Shown piece after piece: positions 1 to 7,343 of a stretch of DNA of 15,673 nt (the stretch's first letter is position 1; every line of letters starts with the position of its first letter). The DNA comes from Candidatus Arcticimaribacter sp. (GTDB taxonomy: Bacteria > Bacteroidota > Bacteroidia > Flavobacteriales > Flavobacteriaceae): assembly GCA_011526335.1 (NCBI GenBank), contig WTJB01000043.1, positions 1 through 15,673 of the forward strand, read 5' to 3'. The notes under the pieces are model-generated. The model did no database searches. It had not been told where the DNA came from and was given only the letters and a program-made list of their open reading frames with translations. A program made the translations under genes and the position numbers.

Positions 1-677
1 CCCCCAACATTATCAAAGTACACATCAATCCCCTTGGGGCAATTGCGTTTGATTTCTTTGATTACACTTTCGTTTTTGTAATCTATACAAGCATCAAAGC
101 CCAGTTCGTTAACGACATAGTTACATTTTTCTGGCCCCCCAGCAATACCCACAACGGTACAGCCTTTTATTTTGGCAATTTGTCCGACCACACTGCCTAC
201 TGCTCCAGCAGCTCCAGAGACCAAAACAACGTCACCTTCTTTGATTTTCCCTACCTCAAGAATACCAAAATAAGCGGTCATTCCAGGCATACCAAGCGTA
301 CCGATATATGCGGGGAGTGGAGCTCTGCTAGGATCTACTTTATAAAAGTTCTCTCCTTTGGTAATTAAATGACTTTGTACACCTCCCCAACCTGTAACAT
401 AATCCCCAACAGCAAAAGGCGCATTGGCGGCCGCATCAATAACTTTACCTACTGTTCCGGCGCGCATCACATCTTCTAAAGCAACAGGAGGAATATATGA
501 GCGGGTCTCATTCATCCAGCCACGCATGGCAGGATCCAACGAAATATATTCTTGTTCAATAAGGACTTCTCCTTCTTCCAAGGCTCTTATAGGGGTTTCT
601 GTATAGGCCCAAGTATTTTCATCGGGTAAACCTACGGGGCGTTGTTTTAAAATTTGTTGTTTGTTGATCATGGTCAT
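1..677 (-). CDS. CurA-type NADP-dependent oxidoreductase, medium-chain (MDR) superfamily, 3' end missing
   Basis: This is the N-terminal 225 residues of a zinc-free medium-chain reductase; the frame is still open at base 1 and the family is normally about 330-340 residues, so roughly the last third is missing. Seen in the translation: ISLDPAMRGWM near residue 50, typical of the CurA/prostaglandin-reductase branch; GTLGMPGMTAYFG near residue 130; the nucleotide-binding loop VSGAAGAVGSVVGQIAK near residue 155; and VYFDNVG at the edge, where family members read YFDNVGG. Members reduce alpha,beta-unsaturated ketones or aldehydes with NADPH in the cytoplasm; the substrate here is unknown. Two in-frame ATGs (677 and 671) are possible starts and no ribosome binding site decides between them. 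It begins 24 nt after the GH65 stop codon and may be cotranscribed with GH65, but a metabolic link to sugar use is not evident. Confidence 0.9.
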   Translation of the reverse strand, partial: MTMINKQQILKQRPVGLPDENTWAYTETPIRALEEGEVLIEQEYISLDPAMRGWMNETRSYIPPVALEDVMRAGTVGKVIDAAANAPFAVGDYVTGWGGVQSHLITKGENFYKVDPSRAPLPAYIGTLGMPGMTAYFGILEVGKIKEGDVVLVSGAAGAVGSVVGQIAKIKGCTVVGIAGGPEKCNYVVNELGFDACIDYKNESVIKEIKRNCPKGIDVYFDNVG

Positions 678-701
678 TTATTTATTTCAAGATACAAAGA
701 A

Positions 702-3014
702 TTAGGCGGTCAACTCGAGTGCGCATTGTTTTTCAAAGCGGTGTACTTTTCCATTGACTTCAATTTCGATAGCACTTGAGGTGTCTACACTACAGTGGAA
801 TTTTCCGTCGGAGAGGTGTAAAGAATAGATCACCCCTCTAAAGTTAATTCGAAATTGAAGCCCCTTCCAGTCTTTCGGTAAAAAGGGTTGAAAACTCAAA
901 CGATCTTCCTTTACGCGCATCCCGGCAAATCCTTCCACAATACTCATCCAGGTACCCGCCATGCTGGTGATGTGCAAGCCTTCGTGAACTTCAGCATTGT
1001 AGTCGTCTAAATCTAGTCGAGCCGTACGTAAATAAAAGGTATAGGCTTGTTCTTCTTTCCCTAATTTTGCAGCCAAAATAGCGTGAATACAAGGCGATAA
1101 TGAAGATTCATGAACCGTAAAGGGTTCATAGAAATCATAGTTTTTACGCAGGCTTTCGAGATCAAAATGATCTTCAAAAAAGTAAAACCCTTGAAGCACA
1201 TCTGCTTGTTTAATGTAGGGAGAGCGCAGAATTTTATCCCAAGACCAATGTTGATTGATCGGGCGTTCTGCTGGGTCTAGTGCTTCTACGCGTGTCATTT
1301 CCTTGTCTAAAAACCCGTCTTGTTGTAAATAGATCCCAAGGGTTTCGTCCTTAGGAAAATACATATTTGCACATATTTCTTTCCATTGGTTGAGTTCCGA
1401 TGGACTAAGGTTTATCTTTTTTCGAAGCGATGCTGCCCGATCTGAAGCATCCTTTTCTAGCTTTTCCCATTGTTCGGCAGCATAACGCATACACCACTGG
1501 GCACTGTAGTTGGTGTACCAGTTGTTATTGACATTATTTTCATATTCATTGGGACCGGTTACCCCCAACATAACATAGGCTTTTTTTCGTTCAGAGTAGT
1601 TTACCCGTTGCGCCCAAAAACGGGCAATTCCAACAAGAACTTCCATTCCCATTTCGGGGATGTAGGTCGTATCTCCCGTATAGCGGGTATAGTTAAATAT
1701 GGCAAAAGCAATAGCACTGTTGCGGTGGATTTCTTCAAAGGTAATTTCCCATTCATTGTGGCATTCTTCCCCATTCATGGTCACCATAGGGTAGAGGGCT
1801 GCTCCGTTGGTAAAACCAAGTTTTGCTGCATTTTCAATGGCTTTGTCTAACTGAAGATAGCGGTAGGTAAGAAGATTTCTTGCCACCTCTTGTTTTTTGG
1901 TCGCCATGTAGAAAGGAATACAATACGCCTCGGTGTCCCAATAGGTACTTCCGCCATACTTTTCTCCTGTAAATCCTTTTGGTCCAATGTTCAGACCAGC
2001 ATCTTCTCCGGTATAGGTTTGGTTGAGCTGAAAAATATTGAATCGGATGGCTTGTTGGGCTTTGATGTCTCCCTCAATCTGAATGTCTGCACGGTTCCAG
2101 ATTTCTTTCCAGGCATCTGCTTGTTTTTTTACGAGCAACTCGAAAGCTTCTCCTTTGTAGTTTTCCAATACAGAAAAGGCCGTTGTGGAGAGCGACTCAT
2201 CTGTATGGGTTCTACTGCTGACATAACCTCCGCGTTTGTGAAGTACAAACTTCTTTTTAGGCGAAAGGGTATGTTGGGTTTTAAAAGCAATTTTAGTTGC
2301 CGTTTTTTCTATTGCAAGAGGAAGAGAAAAAGGGGTGTCATTTTCGTAATAATCAACCTGCATAAAGGTACCTACTTCAAAGCCCGTTTTTAGGGTATGC
2401 GCTTCTATATAGGCCTTATTATCCTCTATTTTTTTATTTTTTGTTTCCCAAAATTGATCGTCCCAATTGCTGTCTTGGTTTTTTATCCCGCTATCGATAT
2501 AAGGGGAGATTTCGATTTTAGCTTCCCGGTTCAAGGCCTCAATTTCATAACGGATTACTCCCATTTCAGCTTGAAAAAGACAAAGAATTCGTTGACTGTG
2601 AAGGGCTACTTTTAAACCGCTAGGAAGGGTAGCAATACAACTGCGCGAGTACAGCCCTTTTTCCATATCCAAGACACGTGTGTACTCTTCTATATTTGTA
2701 CACGTATTCAGGTCAAGGGGTTCGCCGTCTAGGCTAATGTGTACACCAATCCAGTTGGGGGCATTCAATACTTTGGCAAAGTATTCTGGATAGCCATTCT
2801 TCCACCATCCCACACGGGTTTTATCGGGATAATAGACGCCCCCCAAGTAACTTCCTTGGAAACTTTTTCCGCTATAATCTTCTTCAAAATTGGCGCGTTG
2901 CCCCATATTTCCGTTTCCAATGCTAAAGAGACTTTCTGAAGCTTCTACGTTATCGGGATTCCATCCTTCCTCAATGATTTTCCAAGGATGATGTTTATAG
3001 TGTGTTTTAATCAT
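702..3014 (-). CDS. GH65 glycoside phosphorylase, maltose-phosphorylase type
   Basis: A 770-residue protein of the usual length for GH65 disaccharide phosphorylases. It shows the N-terminal motif SIGNGNMGQRANFEE (31-45), the barrel segment YGGSTYWDTEAYCIPFY (353-369), LYPMVTMNGEECHNEWEITF (407-426), the general-acid loop GVTGPNEYENN (484-494, Glu490 the expected proton donor), NQHWSWDKILRSPYIKQADV (587-606, phosphate and substrate loop) and the C-terminal GLHITSMAGTW (679-689). Family knowledge: such enzymes invert the anomeric centre and convert maltose plus phosphate to beta-glucose 1-phosphate and glucose in the cytosol. The central block is closest to maltose phosphorylases as I recall them, but kojibiose, nigerose or trehalose specificity cannot be excluded by eye. 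There is no signal peptide. The pgmB gene lies 11 nt upstream and supplies the next enzyme, so the pair is a functional unit. ATG start at 3014. Confidence 0.95.
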   Translation of the reverse strand: MIKTHYKHHPWKIIEEGWNPDNVEASESLFSIGNGNMGQRANFEEDYSGKSFQGSYLGGVYYPDKTRVGWWKNGYPEYFAKVLNAPNWIGVHISLDGEPLDLNTCTNIEEYTRVLDMEKGLYSRSCIATLPSGLKVALHSQRILCLFQAEMGVIRYEIEALNREAKIEISPYIDSGIKNQDSNWDDQFWETKNKKIEDNKAYIEAHTLKTGFEVGTFMQVDYYENDTPFSLPLAIEKTATKIAFKTQHTLSPKKKFVLHKRGGYVSSRTHTDESLSTTAFSVLENYKGEAFELLVKKQADAWKEIWNRADIQIEGDIKAQQAIRFNIFQLNQTYTGEDAGLNIGPKGFTGEKYGGSTYWDTEAYCIPFYMATKKQEVARNLLTYRYLQLDKAIENAAKLGFTNGAALYPMVTMNGEECHNEWEITFEEIHRNSAIAFAIFNYTRYTGDTTYIPEMGMEVLVGIARFWAQRVNYSERKKAYVMLGVTGPNEYENNVNNNWYTNYSAQWCMRYAAEQWEKLEKDASDRAASLRKKINLSPSELNQWKEICANMYFPKDETLGIYLQQDGFLDKEMTRVEALDPAERPINQHWSWDKILRSPYIKQADVLQGFYFFEDHFDLESLRKNYDFYEPFTVHESSLSPCIHAILAAKLGKEEQAYTFYLRTARLDLDDYNAEVHEGLHITSMAGTWMSIVEGFAGMRVKEDRLSFQPFLPKDWKGLQFRINFRGVIYSLHLSDGKFHCSVDTSSAIEIEVNGKVHRFEKQCALELTA

Positions 3015-3025
3015 GAGAGAAATCG

Positions 3026-3667
3026 TTATAAAGTTTCGATAAAAGCGGGGCTAATTTTTTTCATGCTATCAAAGCAGTAATCTGCAGCAGCCAATTCTGG
3101 GCTACCGCCCATTCCTATGGTTTTCATACCGGCTTTTTGAGCGGCCTCTATTCCCGCTGCGGCGTCTTCAAAAACAATACAGTCTTTTGGGTCTAGCCCT
3201 AGGGCTGCTGCACCTTTTAAAAACACTTCAGGATCGGGTTTTGACCGGGTGACGTGATTCCCATCAATAATGGCTTGAAAGTAATGGGTAAGGCCCAATT
3301 TTTCTAAAATACGCGTTCCATTTTTACTGGCTGAACCCAGGGCTACGGAGATATTATTTTTATTGGCATAAAGCAATACCTCTTCTACGCCTTCCAAAAT
3401 TTCATCGGTATCCATATTTTCGATTTGGCGGAGGTAGTCTTCGTTTTTTTCGACCAAAAGGCGTTGTTTTTCTTCTGCGTTGCAGTCTGCTCCCGCCCAT
3501 GCTATTATGCGTTCGAGAGAATCTACACGACTTACGCCTTTCAGTTGTTCATTGTGCTCGTGGGTCAGTTCAAAGCCTAACTGTTGTCCTACCCGTTTCC
3601 ACGCGATATAGTGGTATTTGGCCGTATCGACAATTACACCATCCAAATCAAATAAAAATCCTTTCAT
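3026..3667 (-). CDS. pgmB: beta-phosphoglucomutase (HAD superfamily)
   Basis: A 213-residue cytosolic HAD-family mutase that converts beta-glucose 1-phosphate to glucose 6-phosphate. Every key element of the family is visible: FDLDGVIVD with nucleophile Asp7 and acid/base Asp9; His19 in the cap-linking segment; LKGVSR (42-47) with Lys43 and Arg47 of the cap; GSAS (111-114) with Ser112; SKPDPE (142-147) with Lys143; and VFEDAAAG (165-172) with Glu167/Asp168 for Mg2+. These match the spacing in the Lactococcus enzyme within one or two residues. The ATG at 3667 is chosen; an in-frame TTG lies one codon upstream but adds nothing. It stands 11 nt before the GH65 gene, whose product is its substrate, which strongly supports the name. 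A 64-nt gap separates it from the preceding small membrane gene, so a promoter there is possible, although no good match was found. Confidence 0.95.
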   Translation of the reverse strand: MKGFLFDLDGVIVDTAKYHYIAWKRVGQQLGFELTHEHNEQLKGVSRVDSLERIIAWAGADCNAEEKQRLLVEKNEDYLRQIENMDTDEILEGVEEVLLYANKNNISVALGSASKNGTRILEKLGLTHYFQAIIDGNHVTRSKPDPEVFLKGAAALGLDPKDCIVFEDAAAGIEAAQKAGMKTIGMGGSPELAAADYCFDSMKKISPAFIETL

Positions 3668-3731
3668 CAATGGGAAAAATAGTTCAATTAATATGCCCGT
3701 GAATATACTCTATTTTCGATTTTTTTGAAAT

Positions 3732-3860
3732 TTATTCAAGGTCATTCTTTCGCCAAAACAGACCTAACGGTAGGACCAAGAATAATAGAAAAATATTGAA
3801 ATACCACCCAATAAAAGGCAGGAGAATCATCGCTAGAATTACCCACTGTTTTTTATTCAC
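3732..3860 (-). CDS. 42-residue membrane peptide, translationally coupled to the AGCS symporter
   Basis: A small frame beginning with GTG at 3860-3858, inside the last codons of the symporter gene, and overlapping its stop codon by 8 nt. The product begins VNKKQWVILAMILLPF and ends LFWRKNDLE. Residues about 6-35 are almost wholly hydrophobic, either one long or two short membrane segments broken near Gly18-Asn22, with lysines or arginine at both ends. This composition and the stop/start overlap argue for a real, coupled gene rather than noise. A longer reading starts at an ATG at 3914, but that extra part lies within the symporter gene in another frame and is less likely. I do not recognise a family. 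By context it may assist or modulate the symporter, which is inference only. Confidence 0.55.
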   Translation of the reverse strand: MNKKQWVILAMILLPFIGWYFNIFLLFLVLPLGLFWRKNDLE

Positions 3861-5187
3861 TTTTCTCTTTTTGGAGTAATACAGCCACTTTGGGCGATAG
3901 GTAGAGCAGGGCAATCATATTGGGAATACACATAAGGGCAAATGAAAGATCGATGAGCCCGATGACCAAATCTACTTTGGCTACGGCACAGAAAACAATA
4001 CTCAAGAGGTAGATATAATTGTACACAAAGCCCCATTTTTTACGGGTTAAAAAATCAAGACATTTCACCCCGTAATAGGCATAAGTGAGTAGAGTAGAAA
4101 TACCAAAAACCAATACCATAATAAGCAACACACTGTCCCCAACGCCAAAGAATAGCCGGTCAAAAGCCTCTAGGGTAAGAACAATCCCATTCAATGAAGT
4201 GTCTAAATGTGCTTGACTGATTAAAATAATAATCCCTGTAATGGAACACACCAAGACAGTATCTAACAATGGGCCAAGGGCTGCGACCAAACCTTCGTGT
4301 ATGGGGTTTTTGGTTTCCGATTGACCATGATACATCGGTGCATTACCCACACCGCTTTCATTGGAAAAGACAGCCCTACGTATCCCTAACAATACCAAGC
4401 CCCAAAACCCTCCCGTTACGGCTGTATTTACATTAAAGGCCTCGCTAAAGATCTGTTGTACCACTTCGGGGACAAGGCTGGCATTTTGTATTAAAATAAA
4501 AACCCCAAGGCCAAAATAAAGGCCGACCATTAAGGGGACCAGTGCTGCGGTGACACGAACAATTTTTTTAAGCCCCCCAAGAATAACAAAGCTGCTAATG
4601 ATCATAAAAACTAGGCCGAGAAGAATTTTCCATCCCAGATCACCAATCTCCCAGAATTCGTTTGGTGCGATGACCGTCACTACCGTTTGGGTGAGTTGGT
4701 TGGCGGTAAAGGCCGGAAGCACACCAAATAATCCTGCCAAAGAAAAGGCGATGGCAAGGGGTTTTCCGTATTTTGGCCATCCTAAAGTCATGTAGTACAT
4801 CGGCCCGCCTAAGGGGCTTCCGTCAGCTTCTTTTTCTCTAATCAGTACGGCTAGCGTGCTGCTGTAGAACTTTATAATGGCTCCTATTGCTGCGGTTATC
4901 CACATCCAGACCAAGACTCCGGGGCCGCCCATGTGTAATGCTATGGCTACACCAGAAATATTGCCCAGCCCAACTGTGGAGGCCAATACGGCCGATAGGG
5001 CTTGAAAACGCGAAATGCCTTTTTCGTTTTCACGCTGAAAAAGCAACCTTGAAGCGAAAGAAAGGTGACGTAAAGCATAAGCCTTGGAATGAAATAGCAA
5101 ATAAAAGCCACCCCCCAGTACCAGACTGAACATGACCCATTCTAACTGTCCAATTAAAAATTGTATTCCGTTGCTAATGTTTTCCAT
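3853..5187 (-). CDS. AGCS-family sodium:amino-acid (alanine/glycine) symporter
   Basis: An inner-membrane carrier of about 444 residues, usual for the alanine-or-glycine:cation symporter family (TC 2.A.25). Seen: LASTVGLGNISGVAIAL (from residue about 68) and the family signature GGPGVLVWMWITAAIGAIIKF (about 87-107, written here as landmarks only), then the loop GSPLGGPMYYM, followed by repeated hydrophobic segments to the C-terminus, and GNAPMYHG in the middle loop. Members import alanine, glycine or related amino acids with Na+; the substrate here is not determined. The ATG at 5187 (MENISNG) is chosen. An in-frame TTG at 5241 would overlap the peptidase stop and force translation through a strong hairpin at 5194-5223. 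It follows an M13 peptidase by 47 nt, which fits use of peptide-derived amino acids. The C-terminal end overlaps a 42-residue membrane peptide. Confidence 0.93.
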   Translation of the reverse strand: MENISNGIQFLIGQLEWVMFSLVLGGGFYLLFHSKAYALRHLSFASRLLFQRENEKGISRFQALSAVLASTVGLGNISGVAIALHMGGPGVLVWMWITAAIGAIIKFYSSTLAVLIREKEADGSPLGGPMYYMTLGWPKYGKPLAIAFSLAGLFGVLPAFTANQLTQTVVTVIAPNEFWEIGDLGWKILLGLVFMIISSFVILGGLKKIVRVTAALVPLMVGLYFGLGVFILIQNASLVPEVVQQIFSEAFNVNTAVTGGFWGLVLLGIRRAVFSNESGVGNAPMYHGQSETKNPIHEGLVAALGPLLDTVLVCSITGIIILISQAHLDTSLNGIVLTLEAFDRLFFGVGDSVLLIMVLVFGISTLLTYAYYGVKCLDFLTRKKWGFVYNYIYLLSIVFCAVAKVDLVIGLIDLSFALMCIPNMIALLYLSPKVAVLLQKEKSE

Positions 5188-5193
5188 AGAAAG

Positions 5194-5223
5194 ATAAAAG
5201 CCAAGGCTTAGCTTGGCTTTTAT
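5194..5223 (-). terminator. Perfect 12-bp hairpin between the M13 peptidase and the AGCS start
   Basis: On the + strand ATAAAAGCCAAG (5194-5205) pairs exactly with CTTGGCTTTTAT (5212-5223) around a 6-nt loop. Read on the minus strand it lies 11 nt after the peptidase stop codon; the 3' arm ends CTTTTAT and is followed by CTTTC, a moderately U-rich tail. It can work as an intrinsic terminator for the peptidase transcript. Because it ends 6 nt before the symporter ATG, it could also hide the symporter's ribosome-loading region in any read-through mRNA. Pairing is seen directly; function is inferred. Confidence 0.65.
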
Positions 5224-5234
5224 TGTGTTTTGGA

Positions 5235-7283
5235 TTACCAAATATACACGCGGTCTTCCGGTTTTAGGTACATCCCGTCTCCTTCTTTTACATCAAAAAC
5301 CTCATAAAAGGCATCCATGTTTTTTAAGGGTTGTGAAGCTCGATTGTATCCTGGCGAGTGTGGATCTGTTCGCACTTGATTTTTTAAGGCTTCGTCTCTA
5401 GATTTTACCCTCCAGATGGTTCCCCAAGAAAGGAAAAAACGTTCTTGTGCCGTAAAACCATCGATGGGTTCGGGGGTTCCATTGTCTTTATGGTGAAGGG
5501 CAAGCGCATCATAGGCCGCATGAATTCCTCCTAAATCTCCAATATTTTCGCCAAGGGTAAATTTCCCGTTAATAAAGGTGTCTTCCAATACTTCTATGGC
5601 ACTGTATTGATCAGCGAGTTTTTCTCCTAGAGAATTAAATTTTTCAAGGTCTTTTTCTGTCCACCAGTTGACAAGGTTTCCGTAGGCGTCGTAATCGGCA
5701 CCACTATCGTCAAATCCATGCGAAATTTCATGACCTATAACGCCTCCGATACCGCCGTAGTTTACTGCTGCATCTGCATTAAAGTCAAAAAATGGAGGCT
5801 GTAAGATCGCAGCTGGAAATACAATTTCGTTATATGGGGGGTTGTAATAGGCATTGACCGTTTGAGGAGACATAAACCATTTGGATTTATCTACAGCTTG
5901 ACCCAATTCTGCTATGTTTTCTGCAAAATCAAAAGCAGAAATATTGAGCATAGCATCAAAATAAGTCGCCTGTCCTTCGGCATTCGTGAGTTGTACTGCT
6001 GAATAGTCTTTCCATTGGTCGGGATAGCCTACCTTAACGGTTGTTTTTTCGAGTTTTTCTATGGCTTTGGCTTTTGTGGCTTCATCCATCCAATCAAGAT
6101 TATTGATACGAGCGGTGTAGGCTTTCACCAAATTTCCGACCAATTCTTTCATTTGTGCTTTGGCTTCTGGAGGGAATTTTTCAGCGACATAAAGTTTCCC
6201 AAGGGCTTCTCCAAGCGTCCAGTTTACCGTTCTTAAAGCTCTTTTTTCAAGGGGTTCCTGTGCTACTGCACCACGGAGTGTTTTGCTGTAAAATTCCCAG
6301 TTGGCTTTGTCCATTGCTGTGGTCAATTGACTAGCAGAACCATCGATAAGGGTCCACCACAAATAGGCTTTGATTTCGTCAATGCTATGGTCGGTCATTA
6401 ACTTGTCTAACTGCGTAAAATACCCCAAATCAGTCACGATAACATTGTCTAAATTTTCAGCCCCAATGCCGTTGAAATACGCTACCCAATCTACTTGCGT
6501 AGTCAAGCTTTGCATTTCTTCCATGTTTTTGGGATTGTAGCGTTTTGCGGGATCACGGCGTTCTACTTTGTCCATTCTTGCAGCGGCAATACTGCTTTCT
6601 ACGGCTACGACTTGACTCGCCATGGCTTTCGCCTCTTCTTCGGTTTTTCCTATAAAACCAAACATACGGGCTACATGCGTTTCGTATTGGGCTTTTATTT
6701 TTTTCGAGTCCTCATCATCTTTTAGGTAATAGTCCCGTTCTATTCCCAAGGCGCCCGGATACAGCTGCCCAACATTTTTATTGCTGTCTTTTGCATCTGC
6801 GGAGACATAAAACCCAAACAAAGCGCTATTGCCTTTGGGGAGGGTTTCTTCAAGATATTTTTGAACATCACTCGTATTTTCTATTTGCCCAATGCGTTCT
6901 AGATGCGGGACCAAAGGTTGGATTCCCTGTTGATTTCGACTAAGGGTATCCTTGATCAGCTCAAACAATTGCACCGCTTTACCTTCGTCTGAGTCGGCCG
7001 TCAACTGAGGATCCTCAGCCGCGGCTTTTACAATGGCCAATACATCTGCATCGGTATTGTCACGCAATTCATTGAAACTCCCCCAACGGGTTTTATCATC
7101 AGGAATTTCAGTAGATTTCATCCATGCTCCATTGACGTAGTTATAAAAATCGTCTTGCGGGCGTACCTCGTTGTCCATTAAGCTGAGGTCAATGCCAACA
7201 TTTTTATCGGCTTTTTGGCTTGGGGTACATGCTATAAACAGTACGCCTAGCATAGCCCCAAAGGATTTATGTATATTTTTCAT
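5235..7283 (-). CDS. M13-family zinc metallopeptidase (neprilysin/PepO type), probable lipoprotein
   Basis: A 682-residue endopeptidase of typical M13 length. The N-terminus (MKNIHKSFGAMLGVLFIACT) is a lipoprotein-type signal with Cys19 as the likely lipidated residue, which would place the enzyme outside the inner membrane. The M13 N-terminal domain starts at VRPQDDFYNYVNGAW (40-54). VNAYYNPPYNEIVFPAAILQ (476-495) is the substrate-binding stretch. The zinc motif is HEISH (518-522: ligands His518, His522; catalytic Glu519), and GENIGDLGG (578-586) gives the third ligand Glu579 and Asp583. The C-terminus carries RTDPHSPGYNR and ends YIW, as expected for the family. M13 enzymes cut small peptides on the amino side of hydrophobic residues. 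The gene has a probable promoter and follows a terminator, so it seems to start its own transcript. A hairpin follows its stop. It is not an obvious glucan gene. Confidence 0.96.
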   Translation of the reverse strand: MKNIHKSFGAMLGVLFIACTPSQKADKNVGIDLSLMDNEVRPQDDFYNYVNGAWMKSTEIPDDKTRWGSFNELRDNTDADVLAIVKAAAEDPQLTADSDEGKAVQLFELIKDTLSRNQQGIQPLVPHLERIGQIENTSDVQKYLEETLPKGNSALFGFYVSADAKDSNKNVGQLYPGALGIERDYYLKDDEDSKKIKAQYETHVARMFGFIGKTEEEAKAMASQVVAVESSIAAARMDKVERRDPAKRYNPKNMEEMQSLTTQVDWVAYFNGIGAENLDNVIVTDLGYFTQLDKLMTDHSIDEIKAYLWWTLIDGSASQLTTAMDKANWEFYSKTLRGAVAQEPLEKRALRTVNWTLGEALGKLYVAEKFPPEAKAQMKELVGNLVKAYTARINNLDWMDEATKAKAIEKLEKTTVKVGYPDQWKDYSAVQLTNAEGQATYFDAMLNISAFDFAENIAELGQAVDKSKWFMSPQTVNAYYNPPYNEIVFPAAILQPPFFDFNADAAVNYGGIGGVIGHEISHGFDDSGADYDAYGNLVNWWTEKDLEKFNSLGEKLADQYSAIEVLEDTFINGKFTLGENIGDLGGIHAAYDALALHHKDNGTPEPIDGFTAQERFFLSWGTIWRVKSRDEALKNQVRTDPHSPGYNRASQPLKNMDAFYEVFDVKEGDGMYLKPEDRVYIW
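5239..5246 (-). promoter_or_regulatory. Possible Bacteroidota -7 element for the AGCS gene
   Basis: Minus-strand TATATTTG fits the Bacteroidota -7 consensus TAnnTTTG exactly and would start RNA just ahead of the 5194-5223 hairpin and the symporter ATG at 5187. It falls inside the last codons of the peptidase (Tyr-Ile-Trp), which are conserved in the family, and no TTG is seen about 20 nt upstream. The match may therefore be chance. Confidence 0.25.
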
Positions 7284-7302
7284 GGTGGTGTAGTTTAAAA
7301 AG

Positions 7303-7333
7303 GAAAAGTAGTAAAAAACAAGAGAGTAAACAA
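7303..7333 (-). promoter_or_regulatory. Probable promoter of the M13 peptidase gene
   Basis: On the minus strand TTG (7333-7331) is followed after 20 nt by TACTTTTC (7310-7303), which matches the Bacteroidota TAnnTTTG -7 element at all but the last base. The spacing is right for the -33/-7 pair. The expected start of RNA would leave a leader of about 10-15 nt before the ATG at 7283. The -33 element lies in the loop of the preceding terminator. Inferred from sequence only. Confidence 0.4.
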
Positions 7334-7343
7334 CAGCTACTCT
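7313..7343 (-). terminator. Intrinsic terminator of the secreted hypothetical gene
   Basis: Minus-strand AGAGTA (7343-7338) pairs with TACTCT (7328-7323) around a 9-nt loop, followed by CTTG and a run of six T (7318-7313). The TAG stop codon of the upstream gene straddles the base of the loop, so the terminator begins inside the coding end. A short stem with a good U-tract makes it a plausible though not strong terminator. Confidence 0.5.

Noticed and set aside
1470..2393. Open frames on the + strand (126 and 167 residues) inside the GH65 gene
   Set aside because: They lie opposite a fully supported GH65 coding sequence, have low-complexity Phe/Ile-rich products and no recognisable motifs. 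The same applies to the other + strand frames in the window.
3668..3670. TTG start for pgmB one codon upstream
   Set aside because: The ATG at 3667 gives the standard start MKGFLFDLDG at the usual distance from the nucleophile Asp.
3668..3731. GAAAATAG / CTATTTTTC inverted repeat and TATTTTTC near-match to a -7 element ahead of pgmB
   Set aside because: The repeat is imperfect with a long loop, and no TTG lies about 20 nt upstream of the -7-like sequence. This may still hold a promoter, but the sequence does not show one.
5188..5241. Longer symporter start (TTG at 5241)
   Set aside because: It would overlap the peptidase stop and be translated through the 12-bp hairpin; the ATG at 5187 gives the normal family N-terminus.
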